Source of the DNA: Hemileia vastatrix
Taxonomy: Eukaryota > Basidiomycota > Pucciniomycetes > Pucciniales > Zaghouaniaceae
Direction: 5' to 3'
Assembly (NCBI GenBank): GCA_030280995.1
Contig: JASXTE010000011.1
Span: forward strand, 20,014,103 to 20,078,102
DNA: 64,000 bases
The translations under genes were made by a program, and so were the position numbers. The notes beneath the pieces were generated by a model. The model made no database searches. It was not told where the DNA came from and worked only from the letters and a program-made list of their open reading frames with translations. Below, piece after piece: positions 10,080 through 20,950 of this stretch. The first letter of the stretch is position 1, and every line of letters starts with the position of its first letter.

Positions 10080-10083
10080 ACTA

Positions 10084-11299
10084 TGGTAAGGTAAACTCTT
10101 ACAGTCGCCTTGCTGTAAGCAGAATCCGGAGGAGATATGTGGGTTTAGCTGAAAACCCCGTCCTTCCAATAAAAATAACAAAATGGGAATTCTAAATCAC
10201 TAAGCTAACCAATCTACTTAGATCTGATTGATAAAATAATGAAACTCTAAAATATTTAACGCTTATTGAGATTTGAAGAAAGTGGCTGTTGATAAAGAAA
10301 TACTGATAACAACAATTAAGGTGTACCAGTGAAAGATCTGAAAAGATTGACTTTTATGTTTTTATAATATTTTAAATTTATATGAGACAGCAATAATCAA
10401 GTCCCAGCGATGAAGACCTTTCTAAAGATACCCTGTATGATGTGTGATTTAAATTGTTGAATTGTATTTCTAAGATGTTATGTAAAAATAATAATGTTAT
10501 AAGGGTATTACAAGTTATTTTAATTTGTTGAGTAATAAAAAATGAGACCGTGGTGGTCAATGATTAAGCTGTATGATGTGTCCCCCCTCTTAATTTCGAG
10601 TTTGAGAGTCGCTTAAGTATTCCTAGTCACGTGCCTAAGTTTTCCCCTCCAGAGCTCTTCCAGAGTCAATCCGGAGCCCGTACGGAGTCCGTACGGAGCC
10701 GGAACAGAGTCCGTACGGAGTCCGTACGGAGTCAAAGCGGAGTCCGTACGGAGTCCGTACGGAGTCGAAACGGAGTCAGAACGGAGTCCAAACGGAGTCC
10801 ATACGGAGTCGAAGCGGAGTCCGTCCGGACTTCCGGACTCAATTAGAACCTTAAAACTATAATAAAAAAATCTAGAAAAATTACACATAATAGAGCTACT
10901 TCCCCTTTACATACCAAACTAATTTTCGTAGTCTGCGCAGCTCTAATTACCCCGTGAAAATTCATCGAAGTTAAGTAATTTCTGAAAACGTAAATATTTC
11001 TATAAAACTTTAAAATTCATTTAAAAATATAAGAAAAATAGTAAAAATTCTGGGAAAATTTCCCAAGGTTCTTGAGTGACTCGACTTGATACTTATAAAT
11101 TTTTCAGACCGTAAAAATAAGTTTTCTCCGTAAAATAAATTGTTTTCGTGTAGGCATTCGCTCGTGACCAATTTCTTCATATTTTAAACTCCAATAAATT
11201 AAATAAAACCCTTTTATAAAAAATAATAACACCAATCTTGCATGCCGTGATAACTCCATTTACATACTTAGGTGCCGTACTAAACTTTAGGCTACCACA
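10084..11299 (-). repeat. 5' LTR of element 1 (1216 bp)
   Basis: Plus-strand ends are TGGTAAGG and GCTACCACA, giving TG..CA termini with a short inverted repeat TGGTA/TACCA. The inner edge is set by the primer site and the outer edge by the end of the match to 1-340. It contains an 11-bp minisatellite. Confidence 0.88.
10666..10832. repeat. 11-bp minisatellite inside the LTR of element 1
   Basis: About 15 units of CCGTACGGAGT with variants such as CGAAACGGAGT and CCAAACGGAGT. CCGTACGG is itself palindromic, and the tract is GC-rich in an otherwise AT-rich LTR. The open frames across it on both strands (10613-10888 minus, 10631-10846 plus) are products of the repeat. Confidence 0.9.
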
Positions 11300-11385
11300 A
11301 CGTGCATTGCATGTGCTGCCCATATCTCATGCAACTGATTTCAAGTCAGCTGCATGAAATATAGAAGTGAGTGTGCAACTCATGT
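11300..11385. other. short spacer between elements 1 and 2
   Basis: 86 bp between two LTR ends, containing gcatgtgctgcccatatctc. I see no gene or recognisable feature in it. Confidence 0.6.
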
Positions 11386-12476
11386 TGTAGACAATCATAT
11401 AGTACTAGCCATAGGCCTTGACCAAGGGAGTTGGAGAAAAACAAGAGAGAAAATCCCCTGTCCCTTTAGAAAAATAGAGTGAGATTTACTTGCTAAAGTA
11501 AGTTGGTTCCTGTTTGCTAAAGCCCCTTTTTCAACACACTTGACTGCTTGATGAGCCAAGAAAGTAGTCCCCAGACAGACTACCAGACCAAAGAACTGAA
11601 ATGTAGACCAATGTCCACACCAGAGAAAGCAATAATACTTGATGAAGGTTGCAAATCCACACCAGAGACAGCAATAATACTTGATATAGCTTACAAGAAT
11701 ACACCAGAGAAAACAGTTGCCAAAGTTGAGTTAAATGAAGAACTAACCTTGCAACAAACACAGCCAATTGTGGCCAAAAACAGTGAAAACTGAGTGAGGA
11801 ACAAGGATATCACCTCCGGATGGTTGTATGATAATTAAAGTTGCCCCAAACTGTCTTATTCACTATGTACACAAAGACCACTATCTAAGAGCCCATGCAC
11901 AACAATGAATTTAGCGCCTGTACCAGCCAAATTGAATAAAAACCCTCCAGAAGCGCTCCCCAACCTTCTAAAACAGAAGCGGGCAGGCCGCCCAATGTAG
12001 GAGGTGCCGCCTGAAGCGGCCCGGCCCCCCTGAAGCCAGAAAACCAATAAAAACACCTAATCTACTTGGAAAAATTAGCTACAACTACTAAAACCCTTAA
12101 AACACAGAATTACGCTATAACAACATTGAGACATGAAATATAGAGCTAAATTAGCCCTATCCAATGGTACTAAGTACTTAACCCTAAGACTTAAGGTTAG
12201 CCTGTAAAACACAAAAAACAAAATTAAAAAGCTATCTTTGTAACTGAAGAATGAGGAAATGACCCCTTAAAACTTAGAATATGAAAAATATTATCAAGAC
12301 ATGAGATATAAAGAAGAACCGGGGATATTCAATGATAGTACCCTCATACCTGTAGTCCCAATATTAACAGAATAAAACCATAAAAACACCCAACTCTCCA
12401 ACAGATGCCAATTAAGACATGCACAAACAGCGCCAAACAACACAACAAAGCCCCTTGCCAATGTTGGAAGACCACA
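11386..12476 (-). repeat. 3' LTR of element 2 (1091 bp)
   Basis: Plus-strand ends TGTAGACAATC and GGAAGACCACA. It is near-identical to 31718-32808 and 44911-46001. It contains a GC-rich patch at about 11990-12040 and short open frames on both strands that recur in all three LTRs only because the LTRs are copies. Confidence 0.93.
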
Positions 12477-12488
12477 TCCTCCCTCCAA
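12477..12488 (-). promoter_or_regulatory. polypurine tract of element 2
   Basis: tcctccctccaatt next to the LTR, i.e. a purine-rich sense-strand tract, the same as in element 1. It fixes this LTR as the 3' LTR of the minus-strand element that begins at 32808. Confidence 0.85.
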
Positions 12489-12524
12489 TTCAGAATTTCC
12501 ACATTTTTTCTTTATCAAACCACC

Positions 12525-13167
12525 ATGTTCAACCTTCTTCCCAAATCTGCCTCTGAAATGGGTCCTTGCCAATTCTGCATTGACAATAATCTAATCTGCA
12601 CCATCACACATCCTGTCCATCCATACAGAACGTCCTGTGATGTCTGCCAATCCAGAAAGAATACCTGCTACAGACCTGGTCCATTATCTTCTGCAATAGC
12701 TTCACCTCCACCTCAACCTGGTCCATCTTCTACCAGCACCAAAAGTTCTAGGCCATCCATCTTGATTCCCCAATTAATAAAAAATCTACACCCTTCCCAG
12801 AAGAGTGCCAAAACCACTAAAACAACAAGTTCCATCACCCCTGGTCCATCTGATGGTAAAATATTCCATTTCTTTTTTCCACTTTATAAAAACTGATGAC
12901 TTCTCAGTTCCTTCATCTTCTGACAGTGATGATAACAATGTAGGATCCATTGAACCAACAACACCAAACCACTTGCCCACAATTAAGGTCAAGTTCCAAC
13001 AACACACATCTCAACTGAAACAACTTCTGCTAAACTACTTCAAATCCACTCCTTCTAGAGATCCACAGGACATTGAGAACAGAAGAAGCCTCATTCACCA
13101 GTTCAAGGCTAATTCTGAACACTTCATTTCATCTCTTGATTCCCTCTGTAATTCCACTAGTACTTGA
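12525..13167 (+). CDS. antisense gene A: Zn2Cys6-like protein, two exons
   Basis: Lies on the strand opposite to gag-pol, 48 bp inside the 3' LTR. Exon 1 is 12525-12855, the intron 12856-12907 (GTAAAA..TCTCAG, 52 bp, with ctgat near the acceptor) and exon 2 12908-13167. Splicing keeps the frame and gives about 196 residues. Near the N-terminus are CQFCIDNNLIC and CDVCQSRKNTC, together C-x2-C-x6-C-x12-C-x2-C-x6-C, the spacing of fungal Zn2Cys6 binuclear clusters, with basic residues in the second half. A Ser/Pro-rich middle and a helical C-terminus (HTSQLKQLLLNYFKS onward) follow. The frame also runs upstream into the LTR (from 12405); I prefer the ATG at 12525. It may be a DNA-binding regulator (inference). 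Transcription may start in the adjoining LTR. Confidence 0.7.
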
Positions 13168-13214
13168 GCTTGATTCAGAAAAGAAAAATTGACCACACCC
13201 TCTATAGAATGTAA

Positions 13215-13660
13215 CCACAAACAACCCTCAGTTTTAAGTCTTGGGGGACCATCCTCATTTTATAGTCTTGGGGGACTCAAAAAACCCTCAGTTTAAAGTC
13301 TTGGGGGACTCAAAAACCTAAATTATAAACCCAGAACCAGAGATCAACCACATTAAGACACAGAGAAAAAACTAAAATTCTGGGGTAATTGTGAATAGAG
13401 CTGCCAGCCCATCAATTACCCCCAATTTCCCCTTTGCTAAATTCAAAGGCTCCCCCTGTAGATACCCTCCGCCAATCTTTCAAACCCCTTCCAACAACAA
13501 AACCCATTCCTCAGTTTATAGTATTGGGGGACTACACCATCAAACAATCCTCAGTTTAAAGTCTTGGGGGACTAACACAGTGTTCAGTTTAAAGTCATGA
13601 TGGAATATTCTTGAAACAATAGCTTTTTCATTTTAAAGTCTTGATGGACTAACATAATTT
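13215..13660 (-). repeat. hairpin motifs and structured module between antisense genes A and B
   Basis: Seven copies of the cagtttaaagtcttggggga type, near 13224, 13253, 13288, 13513, 13553, 13585 and 13632. Most keep AGTC paired with GACT around CCCCAA or CATCAA. At 13381-13424 lies the inverted repeat TGGGGTAATTG/CAATTACCCCCA with the same core as in element 1 (2716-2759). Confidence 0.8.
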
Positions 13661-13801
13661 TGCATAAAATTGACCCAGCCAATTTCATACAGAATACATC
13701 TACAGCCAACCTTCTGAAATTCCACCTTCACTTCATCATCTACCCATCACTGACAAAATCTCCTTCTTATCTCTTTCCATCATCTTTTCTCACCACAGAT
13801 C

Positions 13802-14381
13802 ATGGCTGGATCACCTGATGTTGACCCCTCCAATCTTCCTTGCTTCACTGCTCCCAAGGACTATGCCTGAAAACAGTGCATCCACATGTGCAGACCTTGC
13901 ACATTCACTCTTCCAACTCCTGAAGCCAAATTCTACAACAGGGCCTGTGATTCTTGCTATTCCAAAAAGAAGAAATGTGACAGAGATGCCAACTACCCTA
14001 TTCCTCCTCCTTCACCTTCTCATAAATACCTCTCCAGATCCCCTACCAGATCCCCAGAGCTTGGTCCAGCCTCTTCATCTTTATCCTCAGCACCATCCAG
14101 AAGATCCCGGAACTCAGTTTCCAGAACTCTCCCAAAAAGGCCTGCTTTGACTTCCCAAGAAGCAGCTTTTATCTCTGCTAAATTAGCTCCAAAAGCTTCA
14201 AAATCAACTCCTAGGCTGCTAGTCCGCGTCCAGGCGGCCCGCCTGCCTCACTAGACAGTGAAAATCAGGCTCAAAACCTCCAAAAACAACCAGAAAACAG
14301 CAAAATTCCTCCAATCAACCAAAACAACTCCACGCAGCCACCTCCCACTGCTCCCAGAGCAATGCAGCCAACGTCTCTAAG
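13802..14381 (+). pseudogene. antisense gene B, 5' part (Zn2Cys6-like), interrupted by element 3
   Basis: The ATG at 13802 opens a frame with one TGA at 13868, then the cysteine-rich segment CRPCTFT followed by CDSCYSKKKKC. The third cysteine of the pattern is missing compared with gene A. Ser/Pro-rich sequence follows to about 14254. A shift near 14250 restores an open Ser/Gln-rich frame up to the insertion point. The remainder is at 22837-23805 beyond the nested element. Gene B is a tandem relative of gene A in the same orientation. Confidence 0.65.
14377..14381. repeat. target site duplication CTAAG (left)
   Basis: CTAAG directly before the LTR start TGTCACG, repeated at 22832-22836 directly after the other LTR end GGTGACA. 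A 5-bp duplication is typical of Gypsy integration. Confidence 0.92.
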
Positions 14382-15184
14382 TGTCACGTGCCACGTGACA
14401 CTCGAGTCAAAAGTATCTCATTAAATCAATACTAAAGGGTTCAAATCCATACTCAAAGCGCAGAAAGCAACTCTCCATAGCAACTGTGACTTTCCTTTGT
14501 GTACTCGCTATTCAATCGCGCTAGCCTAAAACTCTAAATCCAAATTAGTCAATCTCTCAATAGTGTGTCTTAGTCTTTTTTACAATAAGCGACGCACAGC
14601 GCAATAGTTAATATAATAGTACATTAAAAGTTTCATGAAATGTCTGTGAGTTATTAAGGGGTAGTGAGCATGGACGGAATGGTTAGTGAAGGATTAAGGG
14701 GTTAACAGATGTTAGTGAGGAGGGTCCAGGTGTAACGGATATATTTTAAATTGGTTGTGGTGTGCGGAATGGTGGATGAGTATGAGGTCAATGCAAGGAG
14801 GAGTAAAGGATATAAAAGGGGCTGGGTTTTTGGTTTGACATTCCTTAGAATTAAATTATAAAACGTATTTATAGTTAATAGTGATAAAACTATAAGTGAA
14901 AATCATTATTATTGTATCTTTCTTTATTTACTCAATAATCATATCTAAATCCTAAATCTTTGATTGTCAAGTTTCCAACCCTTCGTGAGATCTTAAGAAT
15001 TTTAATATTACCGTTCAATTATATTAGAATCTTTCTCGAACATAACTCAAAGCAGTAGTTCTTCCTTCGAGTCATCTTCAAATCACTTCCTCAAACTATC
15101 CCTCTGGGCTTCAAAGAAGTATCTGAACCTTTTATCTCACTTACAGGAACATCCTCGACCTTGTGCGTAGGTTGTCCGGTGACA
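14382..15184 (+). repeat. 5' LTR of element 3 (803 bp)
   Basis: Ends TGTCACGTG and CCGGTGACA, giving TG..CA with the inverted repeat TGTCAC/GTGACA. The terminal part contains the palindromic segment gtcacgtgccacgtgac. It is followed by gtataatttaattctccgta, conserved in the truncated copy at 39251-39270. I recognise no tRNA primer match there, so the priming mode is open. Confidence 0.93.
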
Positions 15185-15261
15185 GTATAATTTAATTCTC
15201 CGTAGTTCTCATTCTTTGCATTACTACGTCCCTTTTCAGGTGTTTTCTCTAAATTCTTAAA

Positions 15262-16448
15262 ATGGCACCTGTTCAACGCACTCCTCCTACAGGCGCTACT
15301 ACTAGAGCTTGCGCCAGAGGCAGGCCAACAGCCACTAGGCCTGTTTCCTGCACTCACTCCTTGGAGCCACTCGACCTTAGGGAACGGAAACATTCAGTCC
15401 AATCAGTAGAAGACATCCCACAAGATTTCAATGATTCTAGTGATGATGAAGAAGGAGAGGATACAATGCAAGAGGCACCATCCGCCCCTGCTAACCACCC
15501 TTCTGGTCAACCTTCAGAGCCTGGACCATCCAATTCTCTGGAAGATTTCATGAGACTTTTCATGAAGACCCTTTCAAATTCAACGTCTTCAGTGGGATCT
15601 AAATTCAAAACTCCTTCTATGAAATCTCCTGATAAATTCGATGGAGAACATCCAGACAGATTGCGACCCTTCTTGCAAACCTGCAAGCTCCTGTTCCATA
15701 ATGACCCTCGAACCTTCAATAATGACCGATCGAAAGTTGTTTATGCTTCTTCATTCCTGCCTGGAAAATCAGCAAGATGGTTCGAACCTTATCTTCTCAT
15801 GCTCTCTTCAACCGAAACCCACTTACTTATTAATAACTGGGAAAATTTTGAAGACCAACTCTTCACGTTGTTTGGTGACCCAAATGAAACTGACAATGCA
15901 GAAATTGAACTTGATTTCCTTCGCATGAGTGATAATGGGAAAGCCTCTGAATATATCTTGAACTTCAGAGCGCTTCAAACTCAAGTAGGTTGGAATGATG
16001 CTTCCCTTAAATATCATTTCAAAAAAGGACTTCCTTCGAGGATTATGGATCAGTTAGATCTTCACGGTCAGAAGATGACTACTTTAACAGATTTAATGGA
16101 TTGAACCCTCAAACTTGACGGCTTTACCAAGGACGACTTCAACATTGTCAATACGCCAACAAATCTCAAGGCTTAAATTTTAAATCGGGACCTTCTTCAC
16201 ACCCACGACCAAATCAATCCTCCTCGACTCAATCCAAACCCAATAAGGGAAAGGATAAACCTTGACCAAAAGGCTCAACCCCAGGCAATATCAGCAAAGT
16301 ACTGGATCCTAAAGGGGAACTTAAAGAAGCTGAGAGGAAGAGACAAGCAGATAATGGGTTATGTATGTATTGTGGGGGTAAGCACAAGTTGGAAGACTGT
16401 GTAAAGTTGAAGGAAAGAGAAGGTACTAGTTTGAAGTCAAAAAACTAG
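15262..16448 (+). pseudogene. gag: gag of element 3 (broken)
   Basis: ATG at 15262 (MAPVQRTPPTG). Ser/Glu-rich N-terminus, then a capsid-like region (SPDKFDGEHPDRLRPFLQTC, ARWFEPYL) to 16101. A TGA at 16102 and a frame slip near 16120 interrupt it. The frame resumes with a basic stretch, another TGA at 16263, and a zinc knuckle CMYCGGKH..DC (C-x2-C-x3-H-x4-C) near 16366-16404, ending at TAG 16446. Both TGA codons are preceded by T, as expected if TCGA decayed to TTGA. The pol frame overlaps the end. Confidence 0.88.
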
Positions 16449-19400
16449 TAGATAGTTTACTTGTGTGCAAAGCAAACTATCTTATCTCTCCCAGTGCACA
16501 AAACCTCCATTTCTTAAGGACTGGAGTTGCCTTAAACTGCTTGAGATTCATTCTTTTTAAGGAGGATATCCCCTTCAGTTGTCTTATAGACTCTGGAGCT
16601 TCAATTTCTTTTGTTAGTTTATCTTTTGCCGAGAAGTTACAGCTGACATTTACAGATATCGATTGAACTCCAATTTTTTTGGTCGAATCAGAGGAACCCA
16701 AATATTGGGTCAGTAAGAAAGTTTTATGGGTTTTCAACTTTCCGAACTTTCCCCCCTTCGAGTGGGAACTAACAGTCTTGGACGCCCCAAGTATGGACGA
16801 TACCATTCTTGGCCATGACTTTTTAACGCATTGGAATCCTGAAATTGATTGGACATGGGGATTGATCACCCCACGGACTAAGTATATTTCTAATTCTTCA
16901 ATGCATGTCAATAGGGAATTAAACAACCTGCCTGAAAATGTCCTGCTAGAGGACAAACCTCTGCCAGATGACTTTCAAGAATCTGATCTTTCTTTAAATG
17001 AGCAATTGGCTAACCCTTCTAGCTCGATGACTTCACTCGAAGAGGATTTAAATTGCCTCAAATTAATCGAATTATGCTCTCTCAATTCTGGTCGTCCCTC
17101 AACAGATTCTCTCGAAGATGATGAGGACGACCAAATCGACGTTGAAGCCATTAAATCTACTCTACCAGAAATCTATCATGATTTCCTCAATGTTTTTTCA
17201 ATCTGCAAGGCCGATAAGTTACCACCTCATCGACCCTACGTCCATCAGATAGAGTTAATAGGTCCAGTACCTCCAGTAGGTCCTGTCTATTCTTTGTCGA
17301 AGGATAAATCTCAAGTTCTTTGAGACTACATTGCAGAGAATGTAGCCAAAGGTTTCATCAAAGCCAGTAAATCTCCAACTGGCTCCCCTGTCCTCTTTGT
17401 AAAAAAGAAGGATGGTAGTCTTAGGTTGTGTGTTGACTATAGAAAGCTCAACACAGTCACTAAGAAGAATGCATATCCTGTTCCTCCTATGTCATTGCTT
17501 CTTACCCTTTTTAATGGTGCTAATTTCTTTTCTAAAATTGATCTTAGAGGCGCTTACAATCTTATTTGCATTGCGGAAGGTCATGAACCACTGACTGCAA
17601 TGCGCACTAGATTTGGTAGTTTTGAATATTTAGTTATGCCTTTTGGATTGTGTAACGCACCATCTACTTTTCAAAACTTTGTCAATGACATCTTTCAAGA
17701 TGTTGTCAAACAATTTGTTGTCGTCTATTTAGATGATATTTTAATTTTCTTGAAGACACTGGATGAACATATTCATCATGTTCAACAGGTTTCAAATCGA
17801 CTTCAAGGCCATGGACTCTACGCCAAGCATAATAAATGCGAATTCCATCTTAAATCTATTGATTTTTTGGGTTTTAAATTATCCACTGATGGTTTAGTCA
17901 TGGACAACAAGAAAGTTCAAAAAGTCCTGGAATGGCCTGAGCCCAAATCCATTAAATCCCTTCAAGGATTTTTAAGTTTCGCAAATTTCTATAGAAAATT
18001 TATTAAAGATTACTCTAAAACTATTTCCAATCTTACTTCTCTTCTTAGAAAAGATATTCCTTTTGTTTTTACTTCTACAGCGCGAAAGGAATTTGAAGCA
18101 TTGAAGACGGCGTTCACCACAGCTCCAATTCTTTGACTCTTTGATCCTACTGCTTCGACAATAGTCGAGACAGATGCGAGCGATTATGCTATCGCAGGGG
18201 TCATTTCTCAATTGAATCTGGAAACAAAACTGTTTCATCCTGTTGCTTTTGAGTCACACAAACTCATTGCAGCAGAGTTAAATTATGAAATTCATGACAA
18301 AGAGCTTTTAGCTATTATTCACTGTCTTAAAAAATGGCGCTCTTTTCTTCTCAGCCTAGATAGTCCTTTTCAAATTTTAACAGACCATAATGCTTTAAAA
18401 TACTTTATGTCTTCCAAATTGTTAACCAGGCGTCAAGCCAGGTGGGCTGAATGTCCCTTTTCTATTTCCTATTTCCCAGGTAAGAACTGCATTGTCCCAG
18501 ATATCTTGTCACATTGGGACGACGTTTACCCACAGCAGGGGGACACATTTTCTGACAAAAATCCAGCAAATGTGAAATCAATCTTCAACGAATCAATGTT
18601 AACGACTCATCAACTTAATTCGATGACAATTCAATCGTTTCAAAATCCACTATCCAACATCCTCGAAGCTCAGTCGAAGGACGATTATTGAATAGGGTTA
18701 AAAGAAAAAATACTCTCAAAGCAAGGGGCCAAAAGATTTAGTATTGAATCAGGTCTATTAGTCTTCGAAGGTAGAGTAGTCATACCCGACAACAATGAGA
18801 TAAAATTATGGATTTTCAACAGTCGACATGATTCCCCATTAGCTGGTCATTTTGGGGTTGATAAAACCTACCAGTTAATAGCGAGGGATTTTTTCTGGCC
18901 AGGTATGACCAGGGAAATCAAGACCTATATAAAAGCTTGTTACGAATGTAATAGGAATAAGGCTCCCCGTCACTGGAAGTATGGGCTGCTTCAACCACTT
19001 CCTATTCCCTCTAAACCTTGGGAATCTTTATCGATGGATTTTATTTCTCAACTTCCTCTTTCCAATAATTTTGATTCTATATTAGTAATAGTAGAGAGAT
19101 TCTCAAAAATGTCTATTTTCATTAAAACCACTACTACTGCTACTGCAGAAGATCTGTCAAAATTGTTTCTAGAATATGTATTTTCCAAACACGGCTTACC
19201 TAATGATATTATTTCAGATAGAGGCTCATTAATTGTATCCACATTCTGGACTCAACTGTGTCAACAACTCAATATCACAAGGAACCTCTCCACAGCCTAT
19301 CATCCTGAAACCAATGGGCAAACAGAAAGGGTCAACCAAATCCTAAACAATACCTTCGAATGTATGTCAGTTACCAACAAGACGATTGGACCACATGGCT

Positions 19401-20082
19401 ACCATTGGCCGAAATTGCTTATAATAACTCGACTCATTCTTCGACACAACAATCTCCTTTTGAAACTGTTTATGGAAGAAATCCTTGATTCAATTCAATC
19501 CATGTAGGAACTAATCATCCTGCAGAACATTATCTTCGAACCATATCACGACTCCAAGAGGAACTTAAATCAAATCTGGAATTAGCGGTTCGAAGGTACA
19601 AGGAACAGGCTGACAAACATTGACAAACTTCTCCTCCTTTTAAACCAGGTGAAAAAGTATGGCTTGATGCACGGAACATTTGAACGACTCAGCCATCAAA
19701 GAAACTGGCTGGAAAACGCTTGGGGCCATTCGAAAATGACTCTGAAGTCTCTAAAACTGCATTTCGACTCAAGCTACCTCCTAAATGGCAGGCTATTCAC
19801 CCTGTTTTTCACGTATCTCTCCTGGAACTGGCTCGAGAAACATACCCGGGCAAGAACCAACCTCCTCTGGAACTGGTCAAAGTAGAAGACCATCTAGAGT
19901 GGGAAGTAAACCGTATCCTTGATTCAAGAATGCGCAAGGGGAAACTTCAATACCTCGTGGAATGGGAAGGCTTCCTTGATGACTCAGACAAAACATCCTG
20001 GGAACCAGCCATCAATGTTTCTAACGCCCCTGAACTCCTAAAATCTTTTCATCTTAAATACCCTTTAAAACCAAAACCTTAA
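16449..20082 (+). pseudogene. pol: pol of element 3 (protease, RT, RNase H, integrase, chromodomain), broken
   Basis: Retropepsin with CLIDSGASISFVS at about 16585. RT with [31 protein letters not shown] and [10 protein letters not shown] (17425-17755). RNase H with VETDASDYAIAGV near 18165. Integrase zinc domain (HDSPLAGHFG..C..C near 18830-18955) and core (SMDFISQL, IISDRG, TNGQTERVNQ). A slip near 19385 moves the frame. A chromodomain at about 19890-20060 (WEVNRILDSRM, YLVEWEG, SWEPA) ends the protein, which marks a chromovirus. In-frame TGA stops lie at 16664, 17321, 18134, 18689, 19621 and 19681, each preceded by T. The chromodomain is known in related elements to direct integration to marked chromatin. 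Confidence 0.93.
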
Positions 20083-20945
20083 AACTCTCTTTTTCTTTTC
20101 TCTGTTTTTTTATTCTTTCCTTTTAAAATCTAAAACATTTTAATTTCTAAAAAATCCTTTTTGTTTTCTTCTTTATTCTTTCTCTTTTCAAAATTTTTCA
20201 ACCTTCTTTTTTTAAAAAAAAATATATAATAAATAAAATAAAATAAAAGTAAAATAAAATAAAAATAAAAATAAAATAAAATAAAATAAAAACCAAATTA
20301 AAATCAAAATCAAAATAAAACAAATTAAAGATTAAAAATAAAAAAAAATGAAAAATAAAAAATAAATTTTTTTTTTCTTCTCAATTTTCTATATACATTC
20401 TTCTTTAAAATTTTATTTTCCTCGAACTATCAAAATTCTTCACGATTATTACACTACCATCTTTCTCGAACTTCAATTTAACTTCTAAATCACCTTTTTA
20501 AATTCTTTGAAAGAAATTACTTCTTTCTTCAAAATCCTCTTAGAATTTTTATTTCGTCTCTTCTTTTCTTTCTTTTCTTTTTTCAAATAACTAAAATCCC
20601 TCAAATCTTCAATTAAAAAACTTAAATAACAATTTTTTTCCTAAATTATCTCAATCAATTATTTCTTTCTTATTTCTTTCTTCTTACTTAATTTTTTTCT
20701 TTTTGAACTTTAAAACTAAAACTCCTTCAATCAAATATTCTTTTTTTTTCTTCTCATTTAAACTTCTTCTTTCGAAAATCTTAAAACAAATTCTATTTAA
20801 ATCTTTTTTCTGTCTTTTCCTTCTTTCTCTCAAAATCTTATATAAAAAATAATAAAATAAAATAAAAAAAAAATTCTAAATAAAATAACAAAGTAAAATA
20901 ATTAAATACAAATTGTTTTTACATTCTTTTTCTTCTTTTCTCTTT
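20083..20945. other. AT-rich pyrimidine/purine tract between pol and antisense gene
   Basis: Runs of TTTTCTTT type and AAAATAAAAT type alternate over 860 bp. No open frame of interest. It probably serves as the shared 3' region of the convergent pol and antisense genes (inference). Confidence 0.7.
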
Positions 20946-20950
20946 TTATT

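Larger units (their letters stand above)
1..11299 (-). mobile_element. Gypsy element 1 (LTR retrotransposon, near complete)
   Basis: Minus-strand Ty3/Gypsy element. In sense order it has a 5' LTR (11299-10084), primer binding site, leader, gag-protease frame (9904-7295), pol frame (7337-3162), a 2.8-kb repeat-rich 3' region, a polypurine tract and a 3' LTR that leaves the window on the left. Positions 1-340 and 10960-11299 read as identical, which points to a recent insertion, and both large frames are open. The target duplication cannot be checked because the left flank is outside the window. There is no chromodomain, and the gag C-terminus rather than pol carries the protease. Element 2 is its closest relative here. 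Confidence 0.95.

Noticed and set aside
10613..10888. Open frames on both strands over the LTR minisatellite
   Set aside because: An 11-bp unit free of stops creates long frames automatically.
11856..12056. A small frame (MFLLVFWLQGG) present in all three LTRs of the element 2 family
   Set aside because: It recurs because the LTRs are copies; no sign of selection can be seen from three near-identical sequences.
15185..15261. tRNA primer site of element 3
   Set aside because: The conserved sequence after the LTR matches no tRNA end that I know; self-priming is possible but unproven.
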